Origin: JBEKCD01 sp050015055
Lineage (GTDB): Archaea > Thermoproteota > Bathyarchaeia > Bathyarchaeales > Bathycorpusculaceae
DNA length: 64,000 bases
NCBI GenBank assembly: GCA_050015055.1
Contig: JBEKCD010000007.1
Span: 43,217 to 107,216 of the forward strand
Direction: 5' to 3'
This document shows positions 24,236-31,512 of this stretch, piece after piece. The translations under genes were made by a program, and so were the position numbers. The stretch's first letter is position 1, and each line of letters opens with the position of its first letter. The notes beneath the pieces are model-generated. The model saw only the letters and a program-made list of their open reading frames with translations, ran no database searches and had not been told where the DNA came from.

Positions 24236-24787
24236 TCAAGGGGTTTTTGTTAGTATTTTTGGTTCTTTCCATTCTTCTCTGAGGATGCTGTGGAGATAGT
24301 AATCAGTCCATATTCCTCTCACTAAGAGTAATTTTCGGATGGTTCCTTCCCTCTTGAAACCTGCTTTTTCCAGAACCTTCTGTGCTGGTTTATTCCTTAC
24401 ATTTGCTATTGCTTGTATGCGAACGATGCTATTGGAGAGGAAAAGGTAATCAACCATCAATTGAAACGCTTCTGCTCCGTATCCTTTCCCCCTTTCACTA
24501 GGAACCAAAAAGCAAACAATTTCCATCGTCCTGTATGGCTGATTAATCCGATGATTAATAATCCCTATCTTAGTTCCGTCCTTCTTCTGAATGATAAACC
24601 GCCTCCTCTCAGCCAAAATTGCCAAGTTCGAAGGATTATCAAATTGCTTCATCCGTTCTGACTTCGACTTCTGCTCAACAATAGGGTCATATTCCCCCCA
24701 GAAATCTATGTCATTACAACATTCAACTTCAAAATCAATGTCATCTCTTTCCTCTACTTTCAAATTCACGTTCTTTCCTTCAAGCAA
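24236..24787 (-). CDS. GNAT acetyltransferase (RimJ/RimL type) 4, 183 aa
   Basis: TTG start in TTGCTTGAAGGA (LEGKNVNLKVEERDDIDFE) with GGTGAG. The upstream DNA from the start codon through the repeat is nearly identical to that of GNAT 1 over about 60 nt. CoA loop ERGKGYGAEAFQLM; ends REEWKEPKILTKTP. The N-terminal region ECCNDIDFWGEYDPIVEQKS is distinct. Substrate unknown. Confidence 0.85.
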   Translation of the reverse strand: MLEGKNVNLKVEERDDIDFEVECCNDIDFWGEYDPIVEQKSKSERMKQFDNPSNLAILAERRRFIIQKKDGTKIGIINHRINQPYRTMEIVCFLVPSERGKGYGAEAFQLMVDYLFLSNSIVRIQAIANVRNKPAQKVLEKAGFKREGTIRKLLLVRGIWTDYYLHSILREEWKEPKILTKTP

Positions 24788-24817
24788 CTCAACTCACCAA
24801 TCCATACGGTTACTCTT

Positions 24818-24900
24818 GGTTCAGCTATAACTTTTCCGCAAGTAATCAAAACTGAAAACTCTTTACAAAGAATATGTCGAAAGCGTAGAACAGAAAAACG
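24818..24900 (+). repeat. Array repeat, full length
   Basis: TTGGTTCAGCTATAACTTTT, CCGCAAGTAATCAAAACTG, AATATGTCGAAAGCGTAGAA and CAGAAAAACG. Supplies the GNAT 4 promoter and separates it from the DinB gene. Confidence 0.8.
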
Positions 24901-24929
24901 CTAGAGTCAAAGGGTCAAACTTTCCAGTT

Positions 24930-25406
24930 TTATGCGTAATATATGACTGGCGGTTCAATACCCATCTGCCAGAACAATGCTATCAGTTCACCTCGATGAT
25001 GAACTTCTTCTTCGAAAACATGAACTAGAATGTCCTCGGCAGTCTTCGTTTCAGTTTTTCCTTTCGGACCAACCTCATACTTCTTCTCTAGGTTTTCAGG
25101 AGACAACGTTTCAAGGTAATCGTGCATAGCCTTCTCCACATGTCGCATGTAAACACCTATTTCTTTCAAACTCTTGAATTCCTCGAATTCCTCCCTTGAA
25201 CGTTGGTTTTCATTTTGAAGAAAATCCAGCCAATAGTCTGCTGCGTGTAGTGTGTGGATGAAGATATTTCTAATCGAATGGAAACTGGCTTCTCTATTCT
25301 TAACGAATTCACGCCACGACAGTTTAGCGAATGCCTTAAAGAAAGCACGGTTCTCAGCATCATTATATGCAAGAAGGTCTCTTATGTCAACCATAACAAA
25401 CGCCAT
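24930..25406 (-). CDS. DinB-family protein, 158 aa
   Basis: Four-helix bundle pattern of the DinB/YfiT metalloenzyme superfamily. Candidate metal ligands are an early His (NIFIHTLHAADYWLDFLQ) and the late VFEEEVHHRGELIALFW. The family includes thiol transferases that use bacillithiol, mycothiol and similar, but the archaeal thiol partner is unknown. ATG 25406 lies about 25 nt from the TATA of the repeat at 25422, so the message is probably leaderless. Confidence 0.8.
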   Translation of the reverse strand: MAFVMVDIRDLLAYNDAENRAFFKAFAKLSWREFVKNREASFHSIRNIFIHTLHAADYWLDFLQNENQRSREEFEEFKSLKEIGVYMRHVEKAMHDYLETLSPENLEKKYEVGPKGKTETKTAEDILVHVFEEEVHHRGELIALFWQMGIEPPVIYYA

Positions 25407-25421
25407 TGTATGATAGTCTTC

Positions 25422-25462
25422 GTTCGGCTATAACTTTTCCGCAAAATCGAAAACTGGCTTAA
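25422..25462 (+). repeat. Array repeat, promoter half
   Basis: GTTCGGCTATAACTTTTCCG, CAAAATCGAAAACTGGC. Promoter for DinB. Confidence 0.75.
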
Positions 25463-25521
25463 CGGGACTGACAGAAGAATCCTCTATTCCATGCTAGACG
25501 ATCTGCTTAAGCCAAACCTGG

Positions 25522-26103
25522 TCATGTTACATTTTCTACGCTCTTTCGAAATTCGTCCTCAAGAATGCTCATCATAATGCCATCACTATACTTATTGTCA
25601 TAAAAGTATTCGTCCCTCTCAACGCCTTCCTTCTTGAAACCAAGACTTTCCCAAAATCTCAGCGCTCTCTTGTTGAAACCGACAACCCCAATCGAAATTC
25701 TATGAAAGCCTAGTCGATTGAAGGCATAGTCAAGGAGCAGATGACCCGCCTCAGTTCCATATCCTTTTCCCCAAGCGTCCTTCTCCCCAATTATGATGGT
25801 CATGTCCGTATTTCGCCAAGGTCTGAACATCCTCAACAACCCAGCCTCTCCTATCACTCGACCATTTCTCTTAAGGACAATCACAAACCAAACTCGACCT
25901 TTGTCAGCCCGTAGTTCCTTGTAGAACTTCTCTGCCTCAGCCCCGCTCATAGGCGCGACTTCCCCGATAAGCTTTCTAAGTTCAGCATCAGCCGACCATC
26001 GTTGAATATGCGGCAAGTCCCTCTTGCTAAAAGGTCGGAGCAAAATCCTTTCACCAACAAGTTGTTTCCTTTCCACAGTCTTCACATTCTTGCCTTCAAG
26101 CAA
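25522..26103 (-). CDS. GNAT acetyltransferase 5 with a borrowed N-terminal leader, 193 aa
   Basis: Start at TTG 26103 by analogy: TTGCTTGAAGGC and LEGKNVKTVER are identical in form to the other paralogues. After that the protein begins again as a different RimJ/RimL subfamily (LVGERILLRPFSKRDLPHIQ), so about ten residues of leader are prefixed to a complete, unrelated GNAT. CoA loop AWGKGYGTEAGHLL; then FHRISIGVVGFNKRALRFWE, LGFKKEGVERDE. It does not share the WKEPKILTKTT end. Suggests a promoter-plus-start exchange. Confidence 0.85.
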   Translation of the reverse strand: MLEGKNVKTVERKQLVGERILLRPFSKRDLPHIQRWSADAELRKLIGEVAPMSGAEAEKFYKELRADKGRVWFVIVLKRNGRVIGEAGLLRMFRPWRNTDMTIIIGEKDAWGKGYGTEAGHLLLDYAFNRLGFHRISIGVVGFNKRALRFWESLGFKKEGVERDEYFYDNKYSDGIMMSILEDEFRKSVENVT

Positions 26104-26130
26104 TCCCAACACCAATTCCAATGATTATTC

Positions 26131-26159
26131 TAGTTCAGCTATAACTTTTCCGCAAAATC
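26131..26159 (+). repeat. Array repeat, promoter half (short)
   Basis: TAGTTCAGCTATAACTTTTC, CGCAAAATC, ending there. Promoter for GNAT 5; directly abuts the 3' end of the methyltransferase gene. Confidence 0.75.
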
Positions 26160-26168
26160 CTTTGAATC

Positions 26169-26894
26169 TCATTTCTTTCTGCAAGCAAACACGACTATTC
26201 TGCCTTTCTCCATCGGATTAGTTTCGAGAATCTCGAAGTAATTAGAAAGGGCTTGTCTGACTCTTGCAACTGGGTATATTGTCTCATCGAATTTGTATTT
26301 GTTGAGTTGAAAGAGTCCATTCGGAAGTCTTTCAAAGATTCTCTCATCCCAAGTCAGTGTATTGTCCTTCGCTATGCCTATGTCATAGCGATATCCTTTT
26401 GAGAATTCTCGGACTCCTGAGGTGACCATTTTCGTACATCTATAGGAATTGGCGGCTTTCAGAATTCTTGGTGTCTCTGTTTCGAGGATGAATAGCCCTT
26501 CTTCATTCAGATGGTTGTTAACTGACTTGAACGTTGATTTCCATTGAGCAAATTTCCTCAGAAAATTGATTGCATCACCTACACAGAATATCACATCGAA
26601 TTTCTCATCAATCTTAAAGTTGTGCATGCTGGCAACGATGAACTTGCCGTTTGGAATTCTTTTCCTACAGACCTCAATGTAATCTTTCTCGATGTCCAAA
26701 CCCTGAACCGCATATTTCTTGGGAAGATTGACTAGAACCTCTCCGATTCCGCAACCTAGTTCCAGTATTTTCTTTGCTTTCTTATGGTATTGGTTTATGG
26801 GTTTTAGGACATACTCTGCTCTTTCTTTCGCTCTTTCCTTGACTGCCAACTCCAAAGATTCCCAAAAATAGACATAAGGCTTAGCTGATATCAC
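26169..26894 (-). CDS. SAM-dependent methyltransferase, 241 aa
   Basis: Class I Rossmann methyltransferase: motif I ILELGCGIGEVLVNLP, acidic ribose binder VQGLDIEKDYI, then FDVIFCVGDAINFLRKF as motif IV region. The rest (FILETETPRILKAANSYRC) suggests a small-molecule methyltransferase. GTG 26894 is preceded by GGGG; a TTG one codon earlier is possible. A single-gene unit with repeats at both ends. Substrate unknown. Confidence 0.85.
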   Translation of the reverse strand: MISAKPYVYFWESLELAVKERAKERAEYVLKPINQYHKKAKKILELGCGIGEVLVNLPKKYAVQGLDIEKDYIEVCRKRIPNGKFIVASMHNFKIDEKFDVIFCVGDAINFLRKFAQWKSTFKSVNNHLNEEGLFILETETPRILKAANSYRCTKMVTSGVREFSKGYRYDIGIAKDNTLTWDERIFERLPNGLFQLNKYKFDETIYPVARVRQALSNYFEILETNPMEKGRIVVFACRKK

Positions 26895-26923
26895 CAATTC
26901 CCCATCAGTTCTAATGTGTTGTT

Positions 26924-26971
26924 TCGGTTCAGCAATAACTTTTCCGCAAAACCAAAAACTGGCTCAAAAGG
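26924..26971 (+). repeat. Array repeat, promoter half
   Basis: TCGGTTCAGCAATAACTTTT, CCGCAAAACCAAAAACTGGC, TCAAAAGG. Promoter for the methyltransferase on the minus strand. Confidence 0.75.
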
Positions 26972-26995
26972 ACTCATGTCTATGTTTGGGTTTAT

Positions 26996-27565
26996 ATGAC
27001 TAGAAGTATCGTAACATATAACATATGGTGCTCGACAAAATTGAAAGAAAATATTGCAGAAGTCAAACTAGACCCTGAAACTGGACAGTTGCTCGATATT
27101 CGTCTATTTGAGAGAAGTCTTCGATTTAAGTGCAAAAGATGTGGCATCTACTGTTGCAAGCTAGGTGGACCTTGCTTGACCAAAGAAGATATAGAACAAA
27201 TAGAATCTGTCGGACACAAGACAAGCGAATTTGTTGAAGATTCAAAAAGAAAATATGGGAACCACTCTCTTATGACAAGTGCAATGAAAAACAGAAAAGA
27301 TGGCTCCTGCATCTTCCTAAGAACAGATGAAAAAAGGAACGCTTATGAATGTTCAATCTATGAGATTCGACCCATACTGTGTAGGCTTTTTCCCTTTGAA
27401 ATCAAGAGAATTGACATTGACTCTTTTTTGTTCAAAATTCTTCCATACTGCAATGGCTTGAACGATGTAGATGGAGAATTAGTGAATAAGAAATTCGTTG
27501 TTGAGCACTTGCTTGAAAACAATTATGAACACTTACTAAAGTTCATAGAACTGTTTCAGCTATAA
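26996..27565 (+). CDS. YkgJ-family cysteine-cluster protein, 189 aa
   Basis: Cysteines follow the YkgJ (zinc/iron-chelating) pattern: FKCKRCGIYCCKLGGPCLTK, later CSIYEIRPILCRLFPFEI and YCNGL. Plus-strand unit, divergent from the methyltransferase. A TATA-like GTTTATATG at 26988 overlaps the ATG, so the true start may be further in (for example the TTG at about 27038). Notably the last codons TTT CAG CTA TAA are the array repeat itself, which supplies the stop. The metal-binding role is known for the family; function here is not. Confidence 0.75.
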   Translation: MTRSIVTYNIWCSTKLKENIAEVKLDPETGQLLDIRLFERSLRFKCKRCGIYCCKLGGPCLTKEDIEQIESVGHKTSEFVEDSKRKYGNHSLMTSAMKNRKDGSCIFLRTDEKRNAYECSIYEIRPILCRLFPFEIKRIDIDSFLFKILPYCNGLNDVDGELVNKKFVVEHLLENNYEHLLKFIELFQL

Positions 27566-27592
27566 CTTTTCCGCAAAACCAAAAACTGGCTA
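27551..27592 (+). repeat. Array repeat, promoter half; supplies a stop codon
   Basis: CTGTTTCAGCTATAACTTTT, CCGCAAAACCAAAAACTGGC. The TAA of the YkgJ-like gene lies in its CTATAAC. It has no minus-strand gene start within 50 nt, since 27150-27565 is the plus-strand gene. Confidence 0.75.
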
Positions 27593-27632
27593 ACAAACAG
27601 TCATAGAAGAATGCTCTACTGTCATCCAGATA

Positions 27633-28468
27633 CTAGTTTTCTTTTTTTACAGCTACTACTTGAAGATGACTTCCTATTCCTGCAATGTGTGGGTCTTTGT
27701 AGATTCTGTTCAGCATCTTCTTCAGTTTTTCCTTTTCAGCTTTGTTCTCGAAAATCTCTCGTCGCTTTGCTGTTGGAAGAGCTTCTACAAATATGTCAAG
27801 CATGCCCGTGCTTAGACCTATTGGCTTTCCGACAATCCGAACCGTTTTCAAACCGTGCTTTTGTAAAAGTGATATAAGCTCGATTGGAGTGAACGATTTG
27901 GAATCAAAATTCGCTTCTTCTTCCGCAGGCGATATTCCAATTTGTAGAAAACTAAGAATATAGTCAAGCGGTTTGCCTTGGGAAAACATCTTGAGAGCAC
28001 GATAGAATGTGCTGTCCACTCCAGCAACAAAATGGCAGTTGGGTTTAAGCACTCTCGACAATTCGCTCACAGCTTTCTCTGGGTCGCCACAGATGGATAT
28101 TGGGTCTGCTTCAGAAAGAACAAAGTCAAAACTCCTGTCAGGATGTGGAACAGACCGAATGTCGCCTTGCAAAACTTCAATGCGTTCCCCAAGCATATCT
28201 TTATTTATTCTCCTTTTCGCTGTTTTCAGAAGCTCCCCAGTTATGTCCAGAAGCTCAACCGAGCACTTTCTTGTTTCAACCATTTTTCTCGACCAAACAC
28301 CAGCACCACCGCCCGCATCAAGAATCCATCCCTGCCTAGGAAGAAAAGGTTCAATGTTCTCCCATGTTATCTCATCATAGACAGCGTCATCCCCAACCTC
28401 TCTGTAATATTCTTCAGCTTCTCTTCTGTGGTATTCAACGATTCTTGCGACACGCTCTCCTTAGCCAT
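27633..28468 (-). pseudogene. UbiE-like methyltransferase gene with a 2-nt frameshift
   Basis: From 28283 to the 3' end the frame is a class I methyltransferase (VLQGDIRSVPHPDRSFDFVL, FVAGVDSTFYRALKMF). Upstream in the same frame comes motif I (GWILDAGGGAGVWSRKMVE) and YHRREAEEYYREVGDDAVYD, but no start codon. The natural ATG (28468; AKE) is in another frame and joins only if an AG is dropped from GGAGAGCG near 28455 (giving MAKERVARIVEYH). So either a mutation by duplication of AG, a programmed shift, or a sequencing error. With the correction it is 277 aa. TATA in the repeat at 28503. Confidence 0.7.
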
Positions 28469-28502
28469 AGCCAAAGCCCTCAAATCACAATGCGGTCTGT
28501 CT

Positions 28503-28578
28503 AGGTTCAGCTATAACATTTCCGCAAAACCAAAAACTGACTTAGAAAGAATAGTCGAAAGCGTAGAACAGAAAAACG
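28503..28578 (+). repeat. Array repeat, full length
   Basis: AGGTTCAGCTATAACATTTC, CGCAAAACCAAAAACTGAC, then AATAGTCGAAAGCGTAGAAC. Followed by a GNAT 3' remnant. Confidence 0.8.
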
Positions 28579-28639
28579 GTGAAATCAAAAGGTCAATCTG
28601 GCTTAAGAACCGTGATAGAAGACTGTTCTATCCTTCTGG

Positions 28640-28680
28640 CTTTCTTCAAGCGGTTCTTGTTAGTATTTTGGGTTGGTATA
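28640..28680 (-). pseudogene. Degenerate GNAT 3'-end remnant
   Basis: Plus strand CAAGCGGTTCTTGTTAGTAT, TTTGGGTT matches the 3' end of the GNAT genes (CAAGTGGTTCTTGTTAGTAT, TTTTGGTT at 14503-14520), with no gene body upstream. Confidence 0.55.
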
Positions 28681-28691
28681 ATCGTCTGCTC

Positions 28692-29183
28692 TTATTCTTT
28701 AAGATAGGTTTTCACGAAATTGCTCCACGTTTCATCTTTGGCGTAGTCGAAAGTTGTGATGTGTTTCGGTTTGATTCTTACTATTACGAGTTTGAACATA
28801 TCTACATAGGCTCTAGTGACCCTTTCCAGCTTCTCTTTTGGCATGCCGATGAAAGCGGGGCTGGTTTCATTAATTTTAAGCACCTGTTCATAGACATTGT
28901 CGTAGTCTATTTCTGCCGTGGCGTAGATTAGGATGCCTTTCGGTGGGTCTAAAAGAGTGTCAATCAAGACGGTTACGTCGTTATTTCGTTCAATGTTCTT
29001 ATTTTTTCGGCTATTGATAAGTGACATCATCAGTATTTGACCGCCTACGTATCCGTAGGCAACAGGCACAGCGTGTATTGTTCCGTCCTTATTGTGAGTG
29101 CAAATCCTCGCATAGTGATTCTCTTTAAGCATCGATTCAATCTCCCCATTGGTAAGTGATGGTGCTTGACCAGTAGATGACAA
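28692..29183 (-). CDS. Pyridoxamine-phosphate-oxidase-like flavin-binding protein, 163 aa
   Basis: TTG 29183 with GGTGAC. NHYARICTHNKDGTIHAVPV, AYGYVGGQILMMSLINSRKN, NIERNNDVTVLID is the split-barrel FMN-binding fold of PNPOx-like proteins (general stress/F420-type relatives). Binds FMN, F420 or heme in known members; the cofactor here cannot be told. Array unit; promoter in the repeat at 29208. Confidence 0.8.
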   Translation of the reverse strand: MSSTGQAPSLTNGEIESMLKENHYARICTHNKDGTIHAVPVAYGYVGGQILMMSLINSRKNKNIERNNDVTVLIDTLLDPPKGILIYATAEIDYDNVYEQVLKINETSPAFIGMPKEKLERVTRAYVDMFKLVIVRIKPKHITTFDYAKDETWSNFVKTYLKE

Positions 29184-29207
29184 CTTGTCACCACTCTACA
29201 GTTGCTT

Positions 29208-29228
29208 TCGGTTCAGCTATAACTTTTT
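29208..29228 (+). repeat. Array repeat, short
   Basis: TCGGTTCAGCTATAACTTTT, then TGCCC: the core CCGCAAAACC is lost. Provides the TATA of the PNPOx-like gene. Confidence 0.7.
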
Positions 29229-29281
29229 GCCCACACACTTTCCAAAACAGATTTTACTGCCAGCTGCAACTCTCTGTTGCC

Positions 29282-29695
29282 ATGCGGTTGCCAATACAGG
29301 TCGAAGCGATAATCTTTCGAAGAAATGCTGACACAGTAGAGTATCTGCTCTTGAAAAGACTTCCTGATAGAAATGGATTCTGGCAACCTGTTACAGGCGG
29401 TTTGGAAGAAGGAGAGACTCGAACAGAAGCCTTACGCAGAGAAATAGAGGAAGAAACTGGAATAAAGAATCTCATCAGAGTGATAGAAGGTTTATACTAT
29501 TTCGAGTTTTCAGACCCCAACCTAAATCAGGAATACGTCTATGGTGTAGAAGTCTCTTCCACAGAGGAAGTAGTGCTTGACGGAAAAGAGCATAGTGAAT
29601 ACAGATGGTGTGGCATCAAAGACGCTCTGCAATTGCTCCATTGGAAAGAGAACAAAGAAGCCCTAAAGAAGCTAAACACGATTCTGGACAAATAG
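29282..29695 (+). CDS. Nudix hydrolase, 137 aa
   Basis: Nudix box GGLEEGETRTEALRREIEEE, TGI is complete (G-x5-E-x7-REUxEExGU), after RRNADTVEYLLLKRLPDRNG and FWQPVTGG. Such enzymes cleave nucleoside diphosphates linked to another group; the size and order recall dihydroneopterin-triphosphate or NUDT-type pyrophosphatases. ATG 29282 chosen because residues before it look unlike Nudix proteins; it has no clear ribosome binding site. Last gene of the array, plus strand. Confidence 0.85.
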   Translation: MRLPIQVEAIIFRRNADTVEYLLLKRLPDRNGFWQPVTGGLEEGETRTEALRREIEEETGIKNLIRVIEGLYYFEFSDPNLNQEYVYGVEVSSTEEVVLDGKEHSEYRWCGIKDALQLLHWKENKEALKKLNTILDK

Positions 29696-29696
29696 G

Positions 29697-29712
29697 TCAG
29701 CTATAACTTTTC
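29697..29712 (+). repeat. Array repeat, last partial copy
   Basis: GTCAGCTATAACTTTTCC, right after the Nudix stop. Marks the right end of the array. Confidence 0.65.
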
Positions 29713-30093
29713 CCCATTCGTCGTCGTTTTGGTTGGTTTGGGTAAAGTTTTAACCGACGCGCTGATATCATTGTGAAAGAGTGTTGGAGGAAAACGAAGT
29801 GAGTCAAGTTGGCAAAGAGGATCCTGTTAAGACTCACCGTGATGGAACAGCGCTATACGACAGCTAGCTAGCCAGCGTTGAAAGAACTACTACTAGAAGA
29901 AGAACGGCTCATTGATTGCCTTTCTCATGGCATAAATCACTGGCATCATCCTTTCCCACAATGAGTTGAAAGTTGAGCCAAAAAGGCGGCCGACCATTTT
30001 GATGTCTATCGTCTTCTGTAGATAAAGCTGGCCCAGTTTGTCGCATTTCGACGTTGGAGGGATACGGAAACTCCTAAAGTTCTCTTTTCTATC
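29713..30093. other. Intergenic region with a decaying frame
   Basis: Holds a palindromic GCTAGCTAGC (29862-29871) and, on the minus strand from 30093 to 29893, a coding-looking frame in register with the TldE gene after its TGA (RIPPTSKCDKLGQLYLQKTI, GRLFGSTFNSLWERMMPVIY, AMRKAINEPFFF). The first ATG is at 29997. A 22-codon plus-strand frame at 29800 (SQVGKEDPVKTHRDG) has GGAGG ahead of it but is too short to judge. Confidence 0.45.
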
Positions 30094-31500
30094 TCACCCT
30101 ACAACGGAAAAGCCGTCGAAGATTAGTGTTGGAGTCTCAACTGAGAACGGCGTTTTTTGTGAATCGTTACCAATGTCAATCAGTTGGTGAAGCCCCTTGT
30201 AGAAGTTGCCGGCCACGGTAACTGGTTGAAGCGGGTGTTTCTTTTCTCCCTTCTCGATGAGAAAAACGGACTGGGCAACCGCTGAGAACTCGCCGGTGGC
30301 CACGTTACTGTGGAATATTCCAATAGGTACATCTGCTATCAGAATCGCCTGTCCGTCTATTGACTTCATCATGTTTTCGATGTTTCTCTTTCCAGGCGTG
30401 ACTTTGATGTAGCACGGCTGGATTGACAGTTGGCTTTCGTACGGAGGGGTTGAACCGAAGATTCCTCCCTTTCGTGAACAGTTGCCAGTTGATTCTGCAC
30501 CGTAGATTCGTCCGTAGTAAGTGTCAAACATAAAATTCTTCAAGACTCCTTTCTCGATCAGAGGCTTCCTCTTCTGAGGATAACCCTCAGCGTCAACGGC
30601 TTCCGTGCTCAGACTTGTAGGCTCCTGTCCATCATCAACGACCGTTAAATTCGAATGAGCAATCTTCTTCCCAAGCCTGTCTGACAATGGCGAAAGCCCC
30701 TCGACAACTGCTCTGCCGCTTGCGGACTGCCCCAAGCTGGCGAAAAGGTAGGAGCTCGCAACGATCGGTATCCAAACCGTTGGCAAAACCCCCGTTTTGC
30801 CGAGCTTCTTAGCATTAAGCAAAGCCACTGCTTGTTGCGCAGCGCTTTCACCTAAACCTTCGGACTTGATCACGCGTTCCCGAGAAATGTCATATTCGTT
30901 GCCTGTTCGGCGCTCCTCGTTCTTTGCGGCCACACAGTAGACCTGGCAGGTATTCGAAGCTGACCTCGACGCCTGCTGAAGACCGAGTGTGTTTCCAACA
31001 GCAAACCCTCCCCAGTCCGCCGAACAACTGCATGTCGCATACAATACCCTCGGATCAAATCCCTTGGCTTCTTTAACAAGACCATCCGCATACTTGATGA
31101 GTTTGTCTTTGCTCAGACTAAGGATTTCACTCGAAAAAGCACCTTCGCTGCCTGGTTTCAACGGCTCACAGAACCCTCTAAACCGTTCATCCTTGACTGA
31201 AACCGCCTTCAAGCTCGCGATAGCCTCATCCAAGCTGTGTTCTATCCTTTCCGTGGATATTCCGCTGCTGGAAGCGAAACCTACGCTCTTGCGTTTGGCG
31301 ATGCGCACAGCGTTTCCTTCCACAAGTCCGTCAGTTGCTTCGACAACACCTTGTTTGACATCAACCCGCGTGCAATGTCTGTAAAAAATATAGAATTCGA
31401 ACTCGGCCTCGCGGTCCTTCTTTCTCGCCGACTTCAAACCAGAATCAAGAACAGACAGCAACTCGTCCTTCAAATTATCATAATCTATCTTCTTCTTCAT
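30094..31500 (-). CDS. pmbA: TldE/PmbA-like protease subunit, 468 aa
   Basis: Partner of TldD: the family is recognised from LFRGFCEPLKPG-type spacing, the conserved VWIPIVASSYLFASLGQSAS, RAVVEGLSPLSDRLGKKIAH, then LSTEAVDAEGYPQKRKPLIE, KGVLKNFMFDTYYGR and STGNCSRKGG. It lacks the HExxxH of TldD, as expected for TldE. In bacteria the TldD/TldE heterodimer is a metalloprotease cutting unfolded or modified peptides (for example microcin B17, CcdA); archaeal members are known but the substrate is not. It starts 12 nt after tldD, with GGGCGGGAGA, so one operon. Confidence 0.9.
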   Translation of the reverse strand: MKKKIDYDNLKDELLSVLDSGLKSARKKDREAEFEFYIFYRHCTRVDVKQGVVEATDGLVEGNAVRIAKRKSVGFASSSGISTERIEHSLDEAIASLKAVSVKDERFRGFCEPLKPGSEGAFSSEILSLSKDKLIKYADGLVKEAKGFDPRVLYATCSCSADWGGFAVGNTLGLQQASRSASNTCQVYCVAAKNEERRTGNEYDISRERVIKSEGLGESAAQQAVALLNAKKLGKTGVLPTVWIPIVASSYLFASLGQSASGRAVVEGLSPLSDRLGKKIAHSNLTVVDDGQEPTSLSTEAVDAEGYPQKRKPLIEKGVLKNFMFDTYYGRIYGAESTGNCSRKGGIFGSTPPYESQLSIQPCYIKVTPGKRNIENMMKSIDGQAILIADVPIGIFHSNVATGEFSAVAQSVFLIEKGEKKHPLQPVTVAGNFYKGLHQLIDIGNDSQKTPFSVETPTLIFDGFSVVG

Positions 31501-31512
31501 TCTCCCGCCCTT

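Noticed and set aside
27978..28931. Long plus-strand frame of 317 codons
   Set aside because: Antisense to the methyltransferase and PNPOx genes and the repeat; composition is not protein-like.
14448..29712. The array as a classical integron (attC sites)
   Set aside because: Repeats are not palindromic, lack paired GTTRRRY/RYYYAAC cores and no tyrosine integrase is in the window.
14448..29712. CRISPR array
   Set aside because: Copies are hundreds to thousands of bases apart, vary in length and have genes between them; no cas genes.
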